A DNA stretch of 64,000 bases from assembly GCF_014205335.1 (NCBI RefSeq), contig NZ_JACHNH010000001.1:5698501-5762500 (forward strand), read 5' to 3'. The DNA comes from Amorphoplanes digitatis (GTDB lineage Bacteria; Actinomycetota; Actinomycetes; Mycobacteriales; Micromonosporaceae). How positions within the stretch are numbered: position 1 is the first letter of the stretch; every line of letters begins with the position of its first letter. The notes below the pieces were generated by a model. The model searched no databases, had not been told where the DNA came from, and saw nothing but the letters and a program-made list of their open reading frames with translations. A program made the position numbers and the translations under genes. Of the stretch, positions 1-9,582 are shown piece by piece.

Positions 1-1
1 C

Positions 2-1417
2 GGGCTCGGCGCCGACGGCAACTGGGGCCAGGAGGGCAAGCTCCGGTACGGCCTCCAGAAGCTCACCCCGAACGGCACGGACGTCTTCGACATGCGGACC
101 ATGAAGGCCACCGCCACCGGATTCCGGATCGAGTACACCAAGCCGCTGTCCGACGCGACCGTCGCGAAGCTGCCCACCGCGTACGGGATCGAGCAGTGGC
201 GCTACGTGCCCACCGCGCAGTACGGCGGCCCGAAGGTGGACCAGGAAACGCTGCCGGTGACCGCGGCGAAGGTCTCCGCCGACCGCCGGACCGTCACGCT
301 CACGGTCGCCGGGCTGCGCCGCGACCGGGTGGTGCACCTGCGCTCGCCGCGCCCGTTCAGCGCCCGCGACGGCGAGACACTGTGGAGCACCGAGGCCTGG
401 TACACGCTCAACGAGGTACCCGGCCCGCAGCCGCGGCAGGTGCACTACGAGGCCGAGGAGGGCAACCGGGAGGGCGGCGCCACGCTCGCCACCGACCACC
501 GCGGCTACACCGGCGTCGGCTTCGTGGCCGGCTTCGGCGCGCTGAACGCCGCCACCACCACGCACGTGAGCGTGGACAAGGCCGGCGACTACGCGGTCGG
601 GCTGCGCTACTCCAACGGCCCGAACCCGTTCAGCGGCACCAAGACCGTGAGCGTGCACGTCAACGGCCGCAAGATCCGCCAGGTCGCGCTGCCGTCGACG
701 GTCACCTGGGACGAGTGGGCGACGGCCACCGAGACGCTGCCGCTGCGCAAGGGCGTGAACGCGATCCAGTACCGCGTCGACGCCACCGACACGGGCCACG
801 TCAACCTCGACCTGATCAGCGTTCGCCGGCCCGGTGAGCGGATCACGCTGTTCGACGGGCACGGGCTGGACGACTGGCAGCACACCGACGGGCGCCGCCC
901 GCAGTGGCCGCCGGTCGAGGACGCCGCGATCGAGGTGTGCTGCGGCGACCTGCGCACCAAGGAGGCCTTCCGCGACTACCGCCTGCACGTCGAGTTCAAG
1001 GTGCCGCTGCTGCCGCCCGAGGTGACCGGGCAGAACCGTGGCAACAGCGGCGTCTACCAGCAGGAGCGATACGAGATCCAGATCCTCGACTCGTACGGCG
1101 ACCCGACGCTGGACACCAACGAGGCCGGCGCGATCTACCTGCACAAGGCGCCGGACGTGAACGCGTCCACCGCGCCGGAGACGTGGCAGACCTACGACAT
1201 CACGTTCCACGCGGCCCGCTACGACGCGGCCGGTAACAAGACCGCGAACGCCCGCGTCACCCTGGTCTGGAACGGCCGCACGGTGCACGACGAGGTGGAG
1301 ATCCCGGCCGGCACCGGCGGCAACATCCCGGAGGGCCCGTCCACCGGCGCCATCCGCCTGCAGGACCACGGCAACAAGGTCCGGTACCGCAACGTCTGGA
1401 TCGAACCGCTCCCCTGA
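2..1417 (+). CDS. C-terminal part of a secreted multidomain protein with CBM6/35-like and DUF1080 domains
   Basis: The reading frame is already open at base 2, so the gene begins upstream of the window; the ATG at 92 is internal. The first ~150 residues resemble the linker that follows sugar-dehydrogenase/haem modules in large ThuA-type actinobacterial proteins (GLQKLTPNG motif). Next comes a beta-sandwich carbohydrate-binding module (begins VHYEAE, about residues 145-280), then a DUF1080 domain (3-keto-disaccharide hydrolase fold, begins ITLFDGHGLDDW, ends at the C-terminus). Family knowledge suggests extracellular sugar binding or 3-keto-glycoside turnover. The substrate cannot be read from sequence. 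No signal peptide is visible because the 5' end is missing. Confidence 0.85.
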   Translation, partial: GLGADGNWGQEGKLRYGLQKLTPNGTDVFDMRTMKATATGFRIEYTKPLSDATVAKLPTAYGIEQWRYVPTAQYGGPKVDQETLPVTAAKVSADRRTVTLTVAGLRRDRVVHLRSPRPFSARDGETLWSTEAWYTLNEVPGPQPRQVHYEAEEGNREGGATLATDHRGYTGVGFVAGFGALNAATTTHVSVDKAGDYAVGLRYSNGPNPFSGTKTVSVHVNGRKIRQVALPSTVTWDEWATATETLPLRKGVNAIQYRVDATDTGHVNLDLISVRRPGERITLFDGHGLDDWQHTDGRRPQWPPVEDAAIEVCCGDLRTKEAFRDYRLHVEFKVPLLPPEVTGQNRGNSGVYQQERYEIQILDSYGDPTLDTNEAGAIYLHKAPDVNASTAPETWQTYDITFHAARYDAAGNKTANARVTLVWNGRTVHDEVEIPAGTGGNIPEGPSTGAIRLQDHGNKVRYRNVWIEPLP

Positions 1418-1529
1418 CGATCCGGCCGCCGCCGCGGGTCATTCGATCGGGTTCATCGTGACTCGCGGCGGTTTCCGGGCCGGTTTGGCTGATAACTTCG
1501 AGCCACAATTCGGACATCCGGAGGCTTGC

Positions 1530-1823
1530 GTGGGCTTCGTTCAGATCATCGAGTACGAGACTGACCGACCGGACGAGATCCAGGCGCTCGGGGACGAGCA
1601 GATCGCCCGGGCGGGCGAGACGCCGCCGGGATTCCGGCTCACCGTGACCCAGGACCGGGAGAACCCGCAGCGGTACGTGACCATTGTGGAGTTCGCCTCC
1701 CACGAGGAAGCCATGGCGAACAGCGACCGGCCCGAGACCGGCGAGTTCGCCCGCCAGATGGCGGCGCTGTGCAAGGGCGCACCCCGCTTCAGCAACCTCG
1801 ACGTCATCCGGTCCGTACCCTAG
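1530..1823 (+). CDS. small dimeric alpha/beta-barrel (ABM-like) protein
   Basis: A 97-residue protein with the size and alternating pattern of antibiotic-biosynthesis-monooxygenase-like ferredoxin-fold proteins (FVQIIEYETD strand, RYVTIVEFAS strand, helical EEAMANSDRPETGEFA). I chose the GTG at 1530 because GGAGG (1520-1524) sits 5 nt upstream; the frame is open back to an ATG at 1458 but that has no comparable site. It ends tail to tail with the nucleoside hydrolase, overlapping 4 nt. Catalytic function is unknown; such proteins range from monooxygenases to stress-response proteins. Confidence 0.75.
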   Translation: MGFVQIIEYETDRPDEIQALGDEQIARAGETPPGFRLTVTQDRENPQRYVTIVEFASHEEAMANSDRPETGEFARQMAALCKGAPRFSNLDVIRSVP

Positions 1824-2770
1824 CCCCCGCCCGCCCTGCGCACCGCCGCCATCAGCAGACGCCAGAAGGCGTCGACGTCGATACCCACCGCGACGTCCGC
1901 GTTCGGTGCGGCGGCGGTGCGGGAGTGCAGGTCCACGACGGTGGCGCCGCGGGTGTGCGTCCCGGTCAGCTCGACGGCGACCGGGGCCGCGACGGTACGC
2001 AGGATCGACGGGTCGATGACGGCGGCCACGGCGATCGGGTCGTGCACCGGCGGGTGCGCGAACCCGAACACCCGGCGATAGGTGCCCGCGAAGAACGTCA
2101 TCAGGTCCGCGCAGACGGCGCCAAGCCGGGTGTCCAGCCCGCGGAACTCGGCGATGATCTGGTCGGTTGCCAGGGCCAGGTGGGTGACGTTCAGGCCGAT
2201 CATGGTGGCCGGCACCCCCGACCGCAGGACGATGTCGGCCGCCTCGGGGTCGGTGACGATGTTGAACTCGCCGTACGGGGTCGTGTTGCCGCGCTCGGTC
2301 GAGCCGCCCATGAAGACGATGCGGCGCAGCCGCGGCACGACCTCGGGATGGCCGCGCAGCAGCAGCGCGACGTTTGTCAGCGGCCCCGTGGCGATCAGGG
2401 TGACCGGTTCGGCGCTGCCGGCGATGAGCCGCCGCATCAGCTCGACGCCGTGCACACGCCCGGCCTCGGCGACCGGCACGTCGAGGTCGGGCCCGTCGAG
2501 CCCGGACGCGCCGTGGATGTCCGCCGCGACGACGAGGTCCCCGACCAGGGGCCGGTCGCAGCCGGCCGCGACCGGGACGTCGGCGGCGCCGGCCAGGGCG
2601 AGGATCCGCAGCGCGTTCCTCGTCGTCTTGTCGAGCGTCTGGTTGCCGGCGACGGTGGTGACGCCGAGCAGGCGCAGCCGCGGGTCGCCGACGGCCAGCA
2701 GCAGGGCCAGCGCGTCGTCGTGCCCCGGATCGCAGTCGATGATCACCGGAACCGCGGCGGACTCCCTCAT
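1820..2770 (-). CDS. inosine-uridine preferring nucleoside hydrolase
   Basis: Hydrolyses the N-glycosidic bond of ribonucleosides to free base and ribose, in purine/pyrimidine salvage. The N-terminal signature DCDPGHDDA (about residues 10-18) supplies the calcium-binding aspartates; VTTVAGNQ, the IATGPLTNVA loop and the internal VFMGG strand are also typical. Length 316 aa matches the family. ATG at 2770 is chosen because it places the DPGHDD motif at the normal distance from the start; an upstream ATG at 2830 would add residues encoded inside a strong hairpin. It lies downstream of, and is separated by that hairpin from, the peptidase gene on the same strand. Confidence 0.9.
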   Translation of the reverse strand: MRESAAVPVIIDCDPGHDDALALLLAVGDPRLRLLGVTTVAGNQTLDKTTRNALRILALAGAADVPVAAGCDRPLVGDLVVAADIHGASGLDGPDLDVPVAEAGRVHGVELMRRLIAGSAEPVTLIATGPLTNVALLLRGHPEVVPRLRRIVFMGGSTERGNTTPYGEFNIVTDPEAADIVLRSGVPATMIGLNVTHLALATDQIIAEFRGLDTRLGAVCADLMTFFAGTYRRVFGFAHPPVHDPIAVAAVIDPSILRTVAAPVAVELTGTHTRGATVVDLHSRTAAAPNADVAVGIDVDAFWRLLMAAVRRAGGG

Positions 2771-2799
2771 CCGCACGACGATAGTTGCCGGACCGGGTA

Positions 2800-2839
2800 C
2801 CGGGTGCGGTGCGGCCGCGCCGCACCGCACCGCACCCGG
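2800..2839 (-). terminator. strong hairpin between peptidase and nucleoside hydrolase genes
   Basis: Perfect 15-bp inverted repeat: left arm CCGGGTGCGGTGCGG at 2800-2814 and its complement at 2825-2839, with a 10-nt loop. It begins 5 nt past the stop of the peptidase gene (minus strand), so it probably ends that transcript. No U-run follows, as is common in high-GC actinobacteria. Confidence 0.7.
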
Positions 2840-2843
2840 ACCG

Positions 2844-4553
2844 TCACTTCTCCGGCGTCAGCAGCGACTCCGGCACCAGCGTGGCGACCGGCGGGCGCTG
2901 CTTGCCGGTCGGCGTCGACAGGGTGGTGGTCTCACCCGGCGGTGGCAGCGGCTCGGTGAACGGCTGCACCGAGTCCGTGCAGACCTTGCCCTTGGCGGGC
3001 GGCCTGCCGGTCAGCAGGTAGTCGTCGATGGAGGTGGTGGCGCACACGCCCGAGCCGTACGCGGTGTGGCCCCAGTTGTTGCTGGACAGCAGCCGCGAGT
3101 TCGGCAGCAGCCGGCTCGCCGCGACCGCACCCTGATAGTTCGTCGCCGGGTCCCAGAAGTTGCCGACGACAAGCACCGGCGCGGCGGTCCGCTTGGTGAA
3201 CGGCCCGCGGTAGGCGTCCTCGTCCTGCACGGTCCAGGTCTTGTTCGCGCACTGGCTGTCGATCCAGCCCCAGGACCGGCCGAAGTACGGCGCCTTCTGG
3301 TCGCGGCGGGCGGTGGCCGCCGGCCAGGACCCGGCGTCCGCCGGATGCCGGCCGTCGGTGCAGATGACCGCGCTGCTCGCCTCGAACCCGTTCTCGTACG
3401 GGAAGTCGTAGCCCCGCTTGGTCGCCCGCACCGCCCGGGCACGCTCGGTCAGCGCGGCCGGCGAGCCCTCGTGCAGCGCCGCCCAGACCTCCGCGGAGAT
3501 CTCGGTGACCACCTGGCCGGCGTAGAGGTCGTAGAGCGAGCCGAGGATCGCGTTCACGAAGATCGCGTAGGTGACGGTGAACGTGCCGCCGTCGCCGTCG
3601 GGAAGCTGGAGCGGTTTCGCGCGCAGTTCGCGGGCGATGGTCTCGAAGTTCGCGACCGGATCACCCGCGGCGAAGACACAGTGTGTCTCGCCCGCCCGGT
3701 CGCAGCGCCGGAGGATCTCGATGAGCGCCCGGTAGCCGCCGTCGGACGAGTGCAGCCGCTCGTCGAGGATCTGCCGGGTGTTGCCGACCCAGGCGACCGG
3801 GTCGAGCACGCCGTCGATGACCAGCGCGCGGAACCGGTCCGGGAACAGGTTCGCGTAGTACTGGCCCAGCGCGCTGCCGTAGCTGAAGCCCAGGTAGTTG
3901 AGCTTCTTGTCGCCGACCGCGCGGCGCATGACGTCCATGTCGCGGGCCACCTCGGCGGTGGACATCGCGCCGGCAAGCGTCCGCCCGGTGGTGGAGCAGG
4001 CCTTGCCGAACCGCTTCGAACCGGTCACGTACCGGCTCTCCTCCGCCTTCGTGACGGGGAACGGCACGTTCATCAGGTCGAAGACGGCGGTCTGGTCCTT
4101 TACCGACTTGAAGCATTTGACGTTCGCGCTGGCGCCGATGCCGCGGGGGTCGACACCCACGATGTCGAAGCGCTGTAGCAGCGAGTCGCTGAGGAAGTAG
4201 GGCGCGTAGAGGGCGAACTCGGTCGCCGAGCCGCCCGGGCCGCCGGGGTTGAGGAACAGGCTGCCGATCTTGTGCTTCTGGTCCTTTGCCTTGATCCGCA
4301 GGATGGCGATCTCGGTGGTGGCGCCCTTCGGCTTGTCGTAGTCGAGCGGCAGCCGGGTGGTGGCGCACTCGGCGACGTCGTAGCACTTGTACCAGCCGAG
4401 CTTCGGCGTGGGCACCGCGTCGACGCGCGCCCGCTCCGCCTTGCTCGTGCGATCGGGTGCGGCCGGTGCGGCGGACCCGGGTGCGGCGGCGACGACGGAC
4501 AGGACGATGCCGGCCAGTGCCGCGGTCAGTAATCGGTGCGTCTTGCGTGGCAT
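2844..4553 (-). CDS. secreted alpha/beta hydrolase, tripeptidyl aminopeptidase (TAP/SlpD) type
   Basis: A 569-residue extracellular exopeptidase of the kind that removes N-terminal tripeptides from proteins or propeptides. The N-terminus has a Sec signal peptide (MPRKTHRLLTAALAGIVLSV, Ala-rich cleavage region). The nucleophile elbow is GFSYGSALG (Ser near residue 222), preceded by GPGGSA and VDPRGIG; a TAP-like C-terminal domain carries PVLVVGNFWDPATNY and SNNWGHTAYG, where the catalytic Asp and His are expected. ATG 4553 gives the signal peptide directly at the start; the frame is open to 4640 without a better start. It is divergent from the subtilisin gene, suggesting two secreted peptidases with a shared promoter region (4554-4742). 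Confidence 0.9.
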   Translation of the reverse strand: MPRKTHRLLTAALAGIVLSVVAAAPGSAAPAAPDRTSKAERARVDAVPTPKLGWYKCYDVAECATTRLPLDYDKPKGATTEIAILRIKAKDQKHKIGSLFLNPGGPGGSATEFALYAPYFLSDSLLQRFDIVGVDPRGIGASANVKCFKSVKDQTAVFDLMNVPFPVTKAEESRYVTGSKRFGKACSTTGRTLAGAMSTAEVARDMDVMRRAVGDKKLNYLGFSYGSALGQYYANLFPDRFRALVIDGVLDPVAWVGNTRQILDERLHSSDGGYRALIEILRRCDRAGETHCVFAAGDPVANFETIARELRAKPLQLPDGDGGTFTVTYAIFVNAILGSLYDLYAGQVVTEISAEVWAALHEGSPAALTERARAVRATKRGYDFPYENGFEASSAVICTDGRHPADAGSWPAATARRDQKAPYFGRSWGWIDSQCANKTWTVQDEDAYRGPFTKRTAAPVLVVGNFWDPATNYQGAVAASRLLPNSRLLSSNNWGHTAYGSGVCATTSIDDYLLTGRPPAKGKVCTDSVQPFTEPLPPPGETTTLSTPTGKQRPPVATLVPESLLTPEK

Positions 4554-4742
4554 GCGGACGACCCTTCTGACGATGGAGTCGCGGCGTCGACACCGCGACC
4601 CCAGGCATAGTAGGAAGTCGATGCCACGCTCAGTGATCATCTAAACAGGACGAACCGGGATGCCGGGTTGCGCGATCGTGGAAGAGTTACGGACATCTAT
4701 GGGCGCCGGGCCGTCACGGCCCGGCTGACGGGAGGGCCCTCC

Positions 4743-7700
4743 ATGCGCCTGCGAAAACTGCCCACTGCCCTGCTCGCCGCCGTCACGGCCGCCGCGCTCG
4801 TCGCGGTCGCGCCGCACGCGGCGTCCGCGGCACCGGATCCGGGCGCGTCGCCCGCCCGGCCGGCCGGGAAATCCACGAGCATCACCCTGATCACCGGCGA
4901 CCGGGTGGTCGTCGCACCGGGCGGACAGACCAGCATCGAACGCGCGCCCGGGCGGGCCGGAACGCGGTTCGTCAGCCGCAAGGCCGCCGGGCACCACTAC
5001 GTGATCCCGGTCGACGCGCTGCCGCTGGTGCGGGGCGGCCGGCTCGACCAGCGGCTGTTCGACCTGACCGCGCTGCGCGACTTCGGCTACACCGGCGAGG
5101 CCGAGCTGCCGCTGCTGCTCGCGTACCCCCGATCCGGGAGCCGCAAGGGCGCGGCGAGCGCGCAGCCGGCAGTGGGCACGACCGTAAAGATCACCCGCGA
5201 CCTGGGCGGGGTGGGCGTGCTCGCGGTGCGCGCGAAGCGCACCGCGCGGGCCGAGCTATGGCAGTCCCTCACCACGGGTACGGCCGGGGCACGCGCCCTG
5301 TCGCCGGGTGTCGAGCGGGTCTACCTGGACGGCAAGCGCAAGCTCGACCTGGACGTCAGCGTGCCGCAGATCGGCGCGCCGTCGGCCTGGCAGGCGGGCC
5401 TGGACGGCACCGGCGTGACGGTGGCGATCCTGGACTCCGGCATCGACGCCACCCACCCGGACTTCGCCGGGAAGATCGTGGCGAACGAGAACTTCACCCC
5501 CGACCCGGACACCGACGACCTCGTCGGCCACGGCACGCACGTCGCCTCGATCATCGCGGGCAGCGGCGCGAAGTCCGGCGGCCGGTACAAGGGCGTCGCG
5601 CCCGGCGCGAAGCTGGCGATCGGCAAGGTGTGCTCGACCGAGTTCTGCGAGGAGTCGTCGATCCTGGCCGGCATGCAGTGGGCGGCGAAGGCCGCGCCGG
5701 TGATCAACATCAGCCTGGGCGGCGGCGACTCGCCGAGCATCGACCCGCTGGAGCAGGCCGTCGAGGACCTCACCGCGGCGCACGGCGCCCTGTTCGTGAT
5801 CGCGGCCGGCAACTCCGGCGCCACCGCGACCGTCGGCTCGCCGGGCAGCGCCGACTCGGCGCTCACCGTCGGCGCGGTCGACGACGAGGACCAGCTGGCC
5901 GAATTCTCCAGCCGCGGCCCCCGGGTCGGCGATGACGCGATCAAGCCGGACATCACCGCGCCGGGCGTGGACATCGTCGCCGCCCGGGCCGCGAACGGCC
6001 AGATCGGCACTCCGGCCGGTGACGGCTACGTGAGCCTCTCCGGCACGTCGATGGCCACGCCGCACGTCGCCGGCGCGGCGGCGATCGTCACCCAGCAGCA
6101 CCCCGGATGGTCCGCGAGGCAGCGCAAGACCCTGCTGATGGGCGCCGCGAAGCCGACCGAGGGCGTCGACGCCTTCGGCCAGGGCGCGGGCCGCGTCGAC
6201 GTGGCCCGCGTGGTGCGCCAGGCGGTCTCCGTCGACGAGGGCAGCATCAGCTTCGGCCGGCAGCAGTGGCCGCACGGCGACGACGTGCCGGTCACCAAGA
6301 CCGTCACCTACCGCAACGGTGGCACCGCGCCGATCACCCTGTCGCTGTCGCTGGCCGGCGACACCGGCACGTTCTCGCTGGCCGGGACCGGCGTCACGGT
6401 GCCGGCCGGCGGCACCGCCACGACCACGGTCACGGCGGACACCGGCGGGGAGGGCACCGACGGCTTCAAGACCGGGCGGCTGGTCGCGACCGGCCCGGGC
6501 GACGTCCGGGTGGAGACACCGGTCGCGGTGAACCGCGAGGTGGAGAGCTACGACGTCACGCTGGTGCACGACGGCCGGGACGGGCGGCCCGCCGAGCATC
6601 TCACGTCGCTGAACCGCCTGGACGCCGTCGAGTTCTACGACGTCTACAGCTCCGAGGCGACCGACAAGGTGCGGCTGCCGAAGGGCGAGTACGGCCTGGC
6701 CGCCTGGATCTTCGGCGCGGAGGACATCACCGCGCTGGTCCAGCCGAAGATCGTGGTCGGCGGCCCGGTCACCGTGCGGCTGGACGCCCGCCGCGGCAAG
6801 CCGGTGAAGATCACCGTGCCCCGCAAGGACGCGACGCCGGCCCTGGTCGCGATCAACGCCGACTGGGTCAACGAGGACTTCGGGGTCGGCTCCTCCGTGC
6901 TCTCCGAGAACGGCGCCGACCTGTTCCTCGGCCAGGCCGGCCCGCGCGGCAGGCAGGCGGGCTTCTACGGGTCGGTCAACGCGGCCTTCGCGAAGCTCGA
7001 CGCCACCGGGGAGACCTTCCGGGACACGCCGTTCCTCTACAACCTCTCGTACCTGAAGAAGGGCGCGTTCTACGACGGATACACCAAGCGGGTACGGGCG
7101 GGCGACCTGGCCACGCTGCGGTCCGGATTCGCGTACGAGGCCGAGGCCGAGGGCATCGCTGGTGTCAAGTTCAACTGGGCCGATCTGGGTCCGCCCATCG
7201 GCTCATGGTCCGTCGGCATCCCGTTCCGGCTGCCGTCGAAGCGCACCGACCTGTTGAGCACCGAGGGCGGGGCCACCTGGGCGGGCGACTTCGACCAGGA
7301 GCTGCAGAGCGACCCGGACAGCTTCCCGGAGCTGCTCAGCATCGCCTTCTCGCCCAGCACGCGGTACCGGCCGGGCCGGACCTACCGGGAGGACTGGAAC
7401 CGTGCGGCGTTCGCGCCCTCGGTCGCCGGGGACGTCGACGTGGCGGCCCGGGTCGGTGACGTGATCATGACCGGCGTCCCGCTGTTCGGCGACGGCGCCG
7501 GGCACCAGGGCGACGCGCGCACCGCGACCGCGCGGGCCGCGCTCTACCGCGACGGCACGCTTGTCGGCGAGGAACCGTCGGGCTACGCCGAGTTCGAGGT
7601 GCCGCCGGGCGACGCGCGGTACCGGCTGGAGCACTCCGCCACCCGCGGCGCGCCGTTCCGGCTGTCCACATCGGTCAGCGCCGCGTGGACGTTCCGCTCG

Positions 7701-8048
7701 GCGTCGGCCGGGGAGACCCCGGTACGCCTGCCGCTGTCCACGGTGCGGTTCAGCCCGCCCGTCGACGCGAAGAACGTGGCACCGGCGGGCCGCGCGTTCG
7801 CCTTCCCGGTCACCGTCGAGCGGACGACCGGTTCGGCGGCCAAGCCCAACCGCACGCTGACCGTCGACTTCTCGACCGACGACGGGCGCACGTGGCGGCC
7901 GGCCACGGTGCGCGGAACGGGCGACCGGCGGGTGGTGCTGGTGACGAATCCCGCCGGCACCGGGTTCGTGTCGCTGCGCGCCAATGCCACCGACGCCGCG
8001 GGCAACACCGCCGCGGTGACGGTGCTGCGGGCGTACGCGGTCGGATAA
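4743..8048 (+). CDS. secreted subtilisin-like serine peptidase (S8 family), large
   Basis: A 1101-residue preproprotein. Signal peptide MRLRKLPTALLAAVTAAALV is followed by a propeptide and an S8 catalytic domain: Asp in VAILDSGID (near residue 231), His in GHGTHVAS (near 265), oxyanion Asn in AAGNSG and Ser in SGTSMATPHVAG (near 435). A long C-terminal region of about 580 residues holds beta-rich Ig-like segments, giving the size of streptomycete high-mass extracellular peptidases. ATG 4743 is preceded by GGGAGGG with ideal spacing. A perfect hairpin follows the stop. Likely exported and autoprocessed; substrate unknown. Confidence 0.93.
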   Translation: MRLRKLPTALLAAVTAAALVAVAPHAASAAPDPGASPARPAGKSTSITLITGDRVVVAPGGQTSIERAPGRAGTRFVSRKAAGHHYVIPVDALPLVRGGRLDQRLFDLTALRDFGYTGEAELPLLLAYPRSGSRKGAASAQPAVGTTVKITRDLGGVGVLAVRAKRTARAELWQSLTTGTAGARALSPGVERVYLDGKRKLDLDVSVPQIGAPSAWQAGLDGTGVTVAILDSGIDATHPDFAGKIVANENFTPDPDTDDLVGHGTHVASIIAGSGAKSGGRYKGVAPGAKLAIGKVCSTEFCEESSILAGMQWAAKAAPVINISLGGGDSPSIDPLEQAVEDLTAAHGALFVIAAGNSGATATVGSPGSADSALTVGAVDDEDQLAEFSSRGPRVGDDAIKPDITAPGVDIVAARAANGQIGTPAGDGYVSLSGTSMATPHVAGAAAIVTQQHPGWSARQRKTLLMGAAKPTEGVDAFGQGAGRVDVARVVRQAVSVDEGSISFGRQQWPHGDDVPVTKTVTYRNGGTAPITLSLSLAGDTGTFSLAGTGVTVPAGGTATTTVTADTGGEGTDGFKTGRLVATGPGDVRVETPVAVNREVESYDVTLVHDGRDGRPAEHLTSLNRLDAVEFYDVYSSEATDKVRLPKGEYGLAAWIFGAEDITALVQPKIVVGGPVTVRLDARRGKPVKITVPRKDATPALVAINADWVNEDFGVGSSVLSENGADLFLGQAGPRGRQAGFYGSVNAAFAKLDATGETFRDTPFLYNLSYLKKGAFYDGYTKRVRAGDLATLRSGFAYEAEAEGIAGVKFNWADLGPPIGSWSVGIPFRLPSKRTDLLSTEGGATWAGDFDQELQSDPDSFPELLSIAFSPSTRYRPGRTYREDWNRAAFAPSVAGDVDVAARVGDVIMTGVPLFGDGAGHQGDARTATARAALYRDGTLVGEEPSGYAEFEVPPGDARYRLEHSATRGAPFRLSTSVSAAWTFRSASAGETPVRLPLSTVRFSPPVDAKNVAPAGRAFAFPVTVERTTGSAAKPNRTLTVDFSTDDGRTWRPATVRGTGDRRVVLVTNPAGTGFVSLRANATDAAGNTAAVTVLRAYAVG

Positions 8049-8053
8049 GGGGC

Positions 8054-8088
8054 CTGGGGGCGGTGGGCCGGCGGCCCACCGCCCCCAG
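8054..8088 (+). terminator. hairpin terminator after the subtilisin gene
   Basis: Perfect 16-bp stem: CTGGGGGCGGTGGGCC at 8054-8069 and its complement at 8073-8088 around a 3-nt loop, starting 5 nt after the TAA of the peptidase gene. Confidence 0.8.
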
Positions 8089-8101
8089 CCGTGTGCGGTG
8101 A

Positions 8102-8596
8102 TTCACCTCGGCCGCGCCGGCGACGACGGCCGCCGCGCAGTGCCAGCAGACGACGTACTGGTCGGACCAGCAGACGATCAACTGGGTGCGGGCGATGTCC
8201 GAGACCGATCCGTCGAACAACGTTCTGCTCGGTAAGAACCGCGCCGTCGCCACGCTCTGCAAGGGCATGCCGGTACAGGTCGAGTTCTGGAACGTCGTGC
8301 TCACCTCGGTCGCCGGCCGGGTGACCTACGAGTTGGGCTCGGGTCAGCGCAAGCAGGTCACCGTGGACGGCCGGCGTCCCGTCACCGTGAAGGCGCCGAA
8401 GAACTTCGGGGCGCGCGACTGCGGCGGCACGCTCACCGCGGTGTACGTCGGCAAGCCGCTGGCCGAGAACGAGCTGCCCTCGGCGCTGGACGTCGAGCAG
8501 GCGAGCGGCGCCGCCGAGTTCAACACCGACCGGGTGGCCTACTCGGCCGCGGTCATGCCCGGTTCCGGCGACGACCTGCGCAAGTGCCACCTGTAG
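8102..8596 (+). pseudogene. 5'-truncated gene for a small secreted cysteine-containing protein
   Basis: From 8102 the frame reads a stretch that looks like the end of a signal peptide (AAPATTAAAQCQQTTYW) followed by a 130-residue mature domain with several Cys (QC, LCKG, DCGG, KCHL). In frame there is a TGA at 8099 and no usable start, and the sequence just upstream is the subtilisin terminator, so the initiation codon and the hydrophobic signal core are missing. A GTG at 8186 could start a 136-residue protein but would discard the apparent export region and has no convincing ribosome site. I interpret it as a remnant; it could alternatively be a genuine leaderless short gene. Family not recognised. 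Confidence 0.5.
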
Positions 8597-8611
8597 GCGT
8601 GACCGGGCGCC

Positions 8612-9556
8612 TCACGCCGCGGGCAGGTACGCCGTGGTGAACGGTTCCCAGCGGGCGCGCAGGTCCGCGTAGGTCGCCACGATCAGCGGCGTCAGCACGA
8701 CGCCGCTGATCAGCGACGCCGTCATCTCCAGGATCGAACCGAGCACCGCGTCCGTGACGACGGCGCCGGTGCTCGCGAAGACCGCCGGGTCGGCGAACAC
8801 CGATCCCAGTGCGAGCAGGGTCACCAGACCGCTCAGCAGGGCGAAGACCATCGAAATGCCGATGAGGAGCCCGATGATCGTGGCGGTCCGCGCGACGGCG
8901 GCGCCGAAGGAGTGGTTGAAGCGGCGGAAACACCGGGTGAGGGGTTCGCCCCGCTCGAACAACACCACGGCGGGCAGCATGATGAAGACCGCCCCGAAGT
9001 AGACGCCGGGCACCACGCAGGCACACAGCCCGGCGACGACGATCAGGCCCGCCAGCAGCGACCAGCCGATCAGCGCCGGCAGCCGCGGCAGCACCGCCCG
9101 CACGGCCTGCCCGGCGCGCGCCTCCGCGCCGGTCGCGATGGTGACCACGAGCCGCACCGCCGCGAACGAGGCGATCGCATAGATCAGCGCCACCAGAATC
9201 CCGGCGAGCCCGTACGCGACGACCGCGATCACGGACGAGTCGTGCCCGGCCGCCGCGTCCCGGGTGGCGAGGTTGAAGAAGATCTGTGCGGGGATCATGA
9301 GGACCAGGGACGCGGCGAACGCGCACAGCTGTATCAGGGCCAGCGGCTTCCACCCGCGCTGTACGACGGCGAAGCCCCGCTGCCACCAGCCCGCGAAGTC
9401 GGCGCTGATCAGAGGATCGGCCGGGTCGAAGCGCGGGTCGGCGTGCGGGGTCGCCGGGCCCGGATAGCCGGGCTGACCCGTGGGTGGGTACGCCTGCGGC
9501 CGGCCGGGCTCGCCGGGCGGCTCGCCCGGCGGGCCGAAGGGCGGTTGCTGCGACAT
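8612..9556 (-). CDS. multi-pass membrane protein with proline/glycine-rich cytoplasmic N-terminus
   Basis: The first ~45 residues are Pro/Gly-rich (PFGPPGEPPGEPG, PPTGQPGYPGP), then a short helix (DFAGWWQRGFAVVQRGWK) precedes about six hydrophobic segments between residues 70 and 300. This organisation is shared by many actinobacterial glycerophosphoryl-diester-phosphodiesterase-membrane-domain-like or DUF7544-type proteins of unknown role. No catalytic motif is visible. It stands alone between the truncated gene and the solute-binding protein operon, on the same strand as the latter with a 26-nt gap, so it could be the last gene of that operon. Confidence 0.8.
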   Translation of the reverse strand: MSQQPPFGPPGEPPGEPGRPQAYPPTGQPGYPGPATPHADPRFDPADPLISADFAGWWQRGFAVVQRGWKPLALIQLCAFAASLVLMIPAQIFFNLATRDAAAGHDSSVIAVVAYGLAGILVALIYAIASFAAVRLVVTIATGAEARAGQAVRAVLPRLPALIGWSLLAGLIVVAGLCACVVPGVYFGAVFIMLPAVVLFERGEPLTRCFRRFNHSFGAAVARTATIIGLLIGISMVFALLSGLVTLLALGSVFADPAVFASTGAVVTDAVLGSILEMTASLISGVVLTPLIVATYADLRARWEPFTTAYLPAA

Positions 9557-9582
9557 ATCGGTTTATCGTAGGCGGGGCCCCG

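Noticed and set aside
2082..4178. Very long plus-strand frame opposite the peptidase and nucleoside hydrolase genes
   Set aside because: It is a GC-rich antisense shadow with Arg/Ala/Gly-rich, domain-free translation; the minus strand has clear families.
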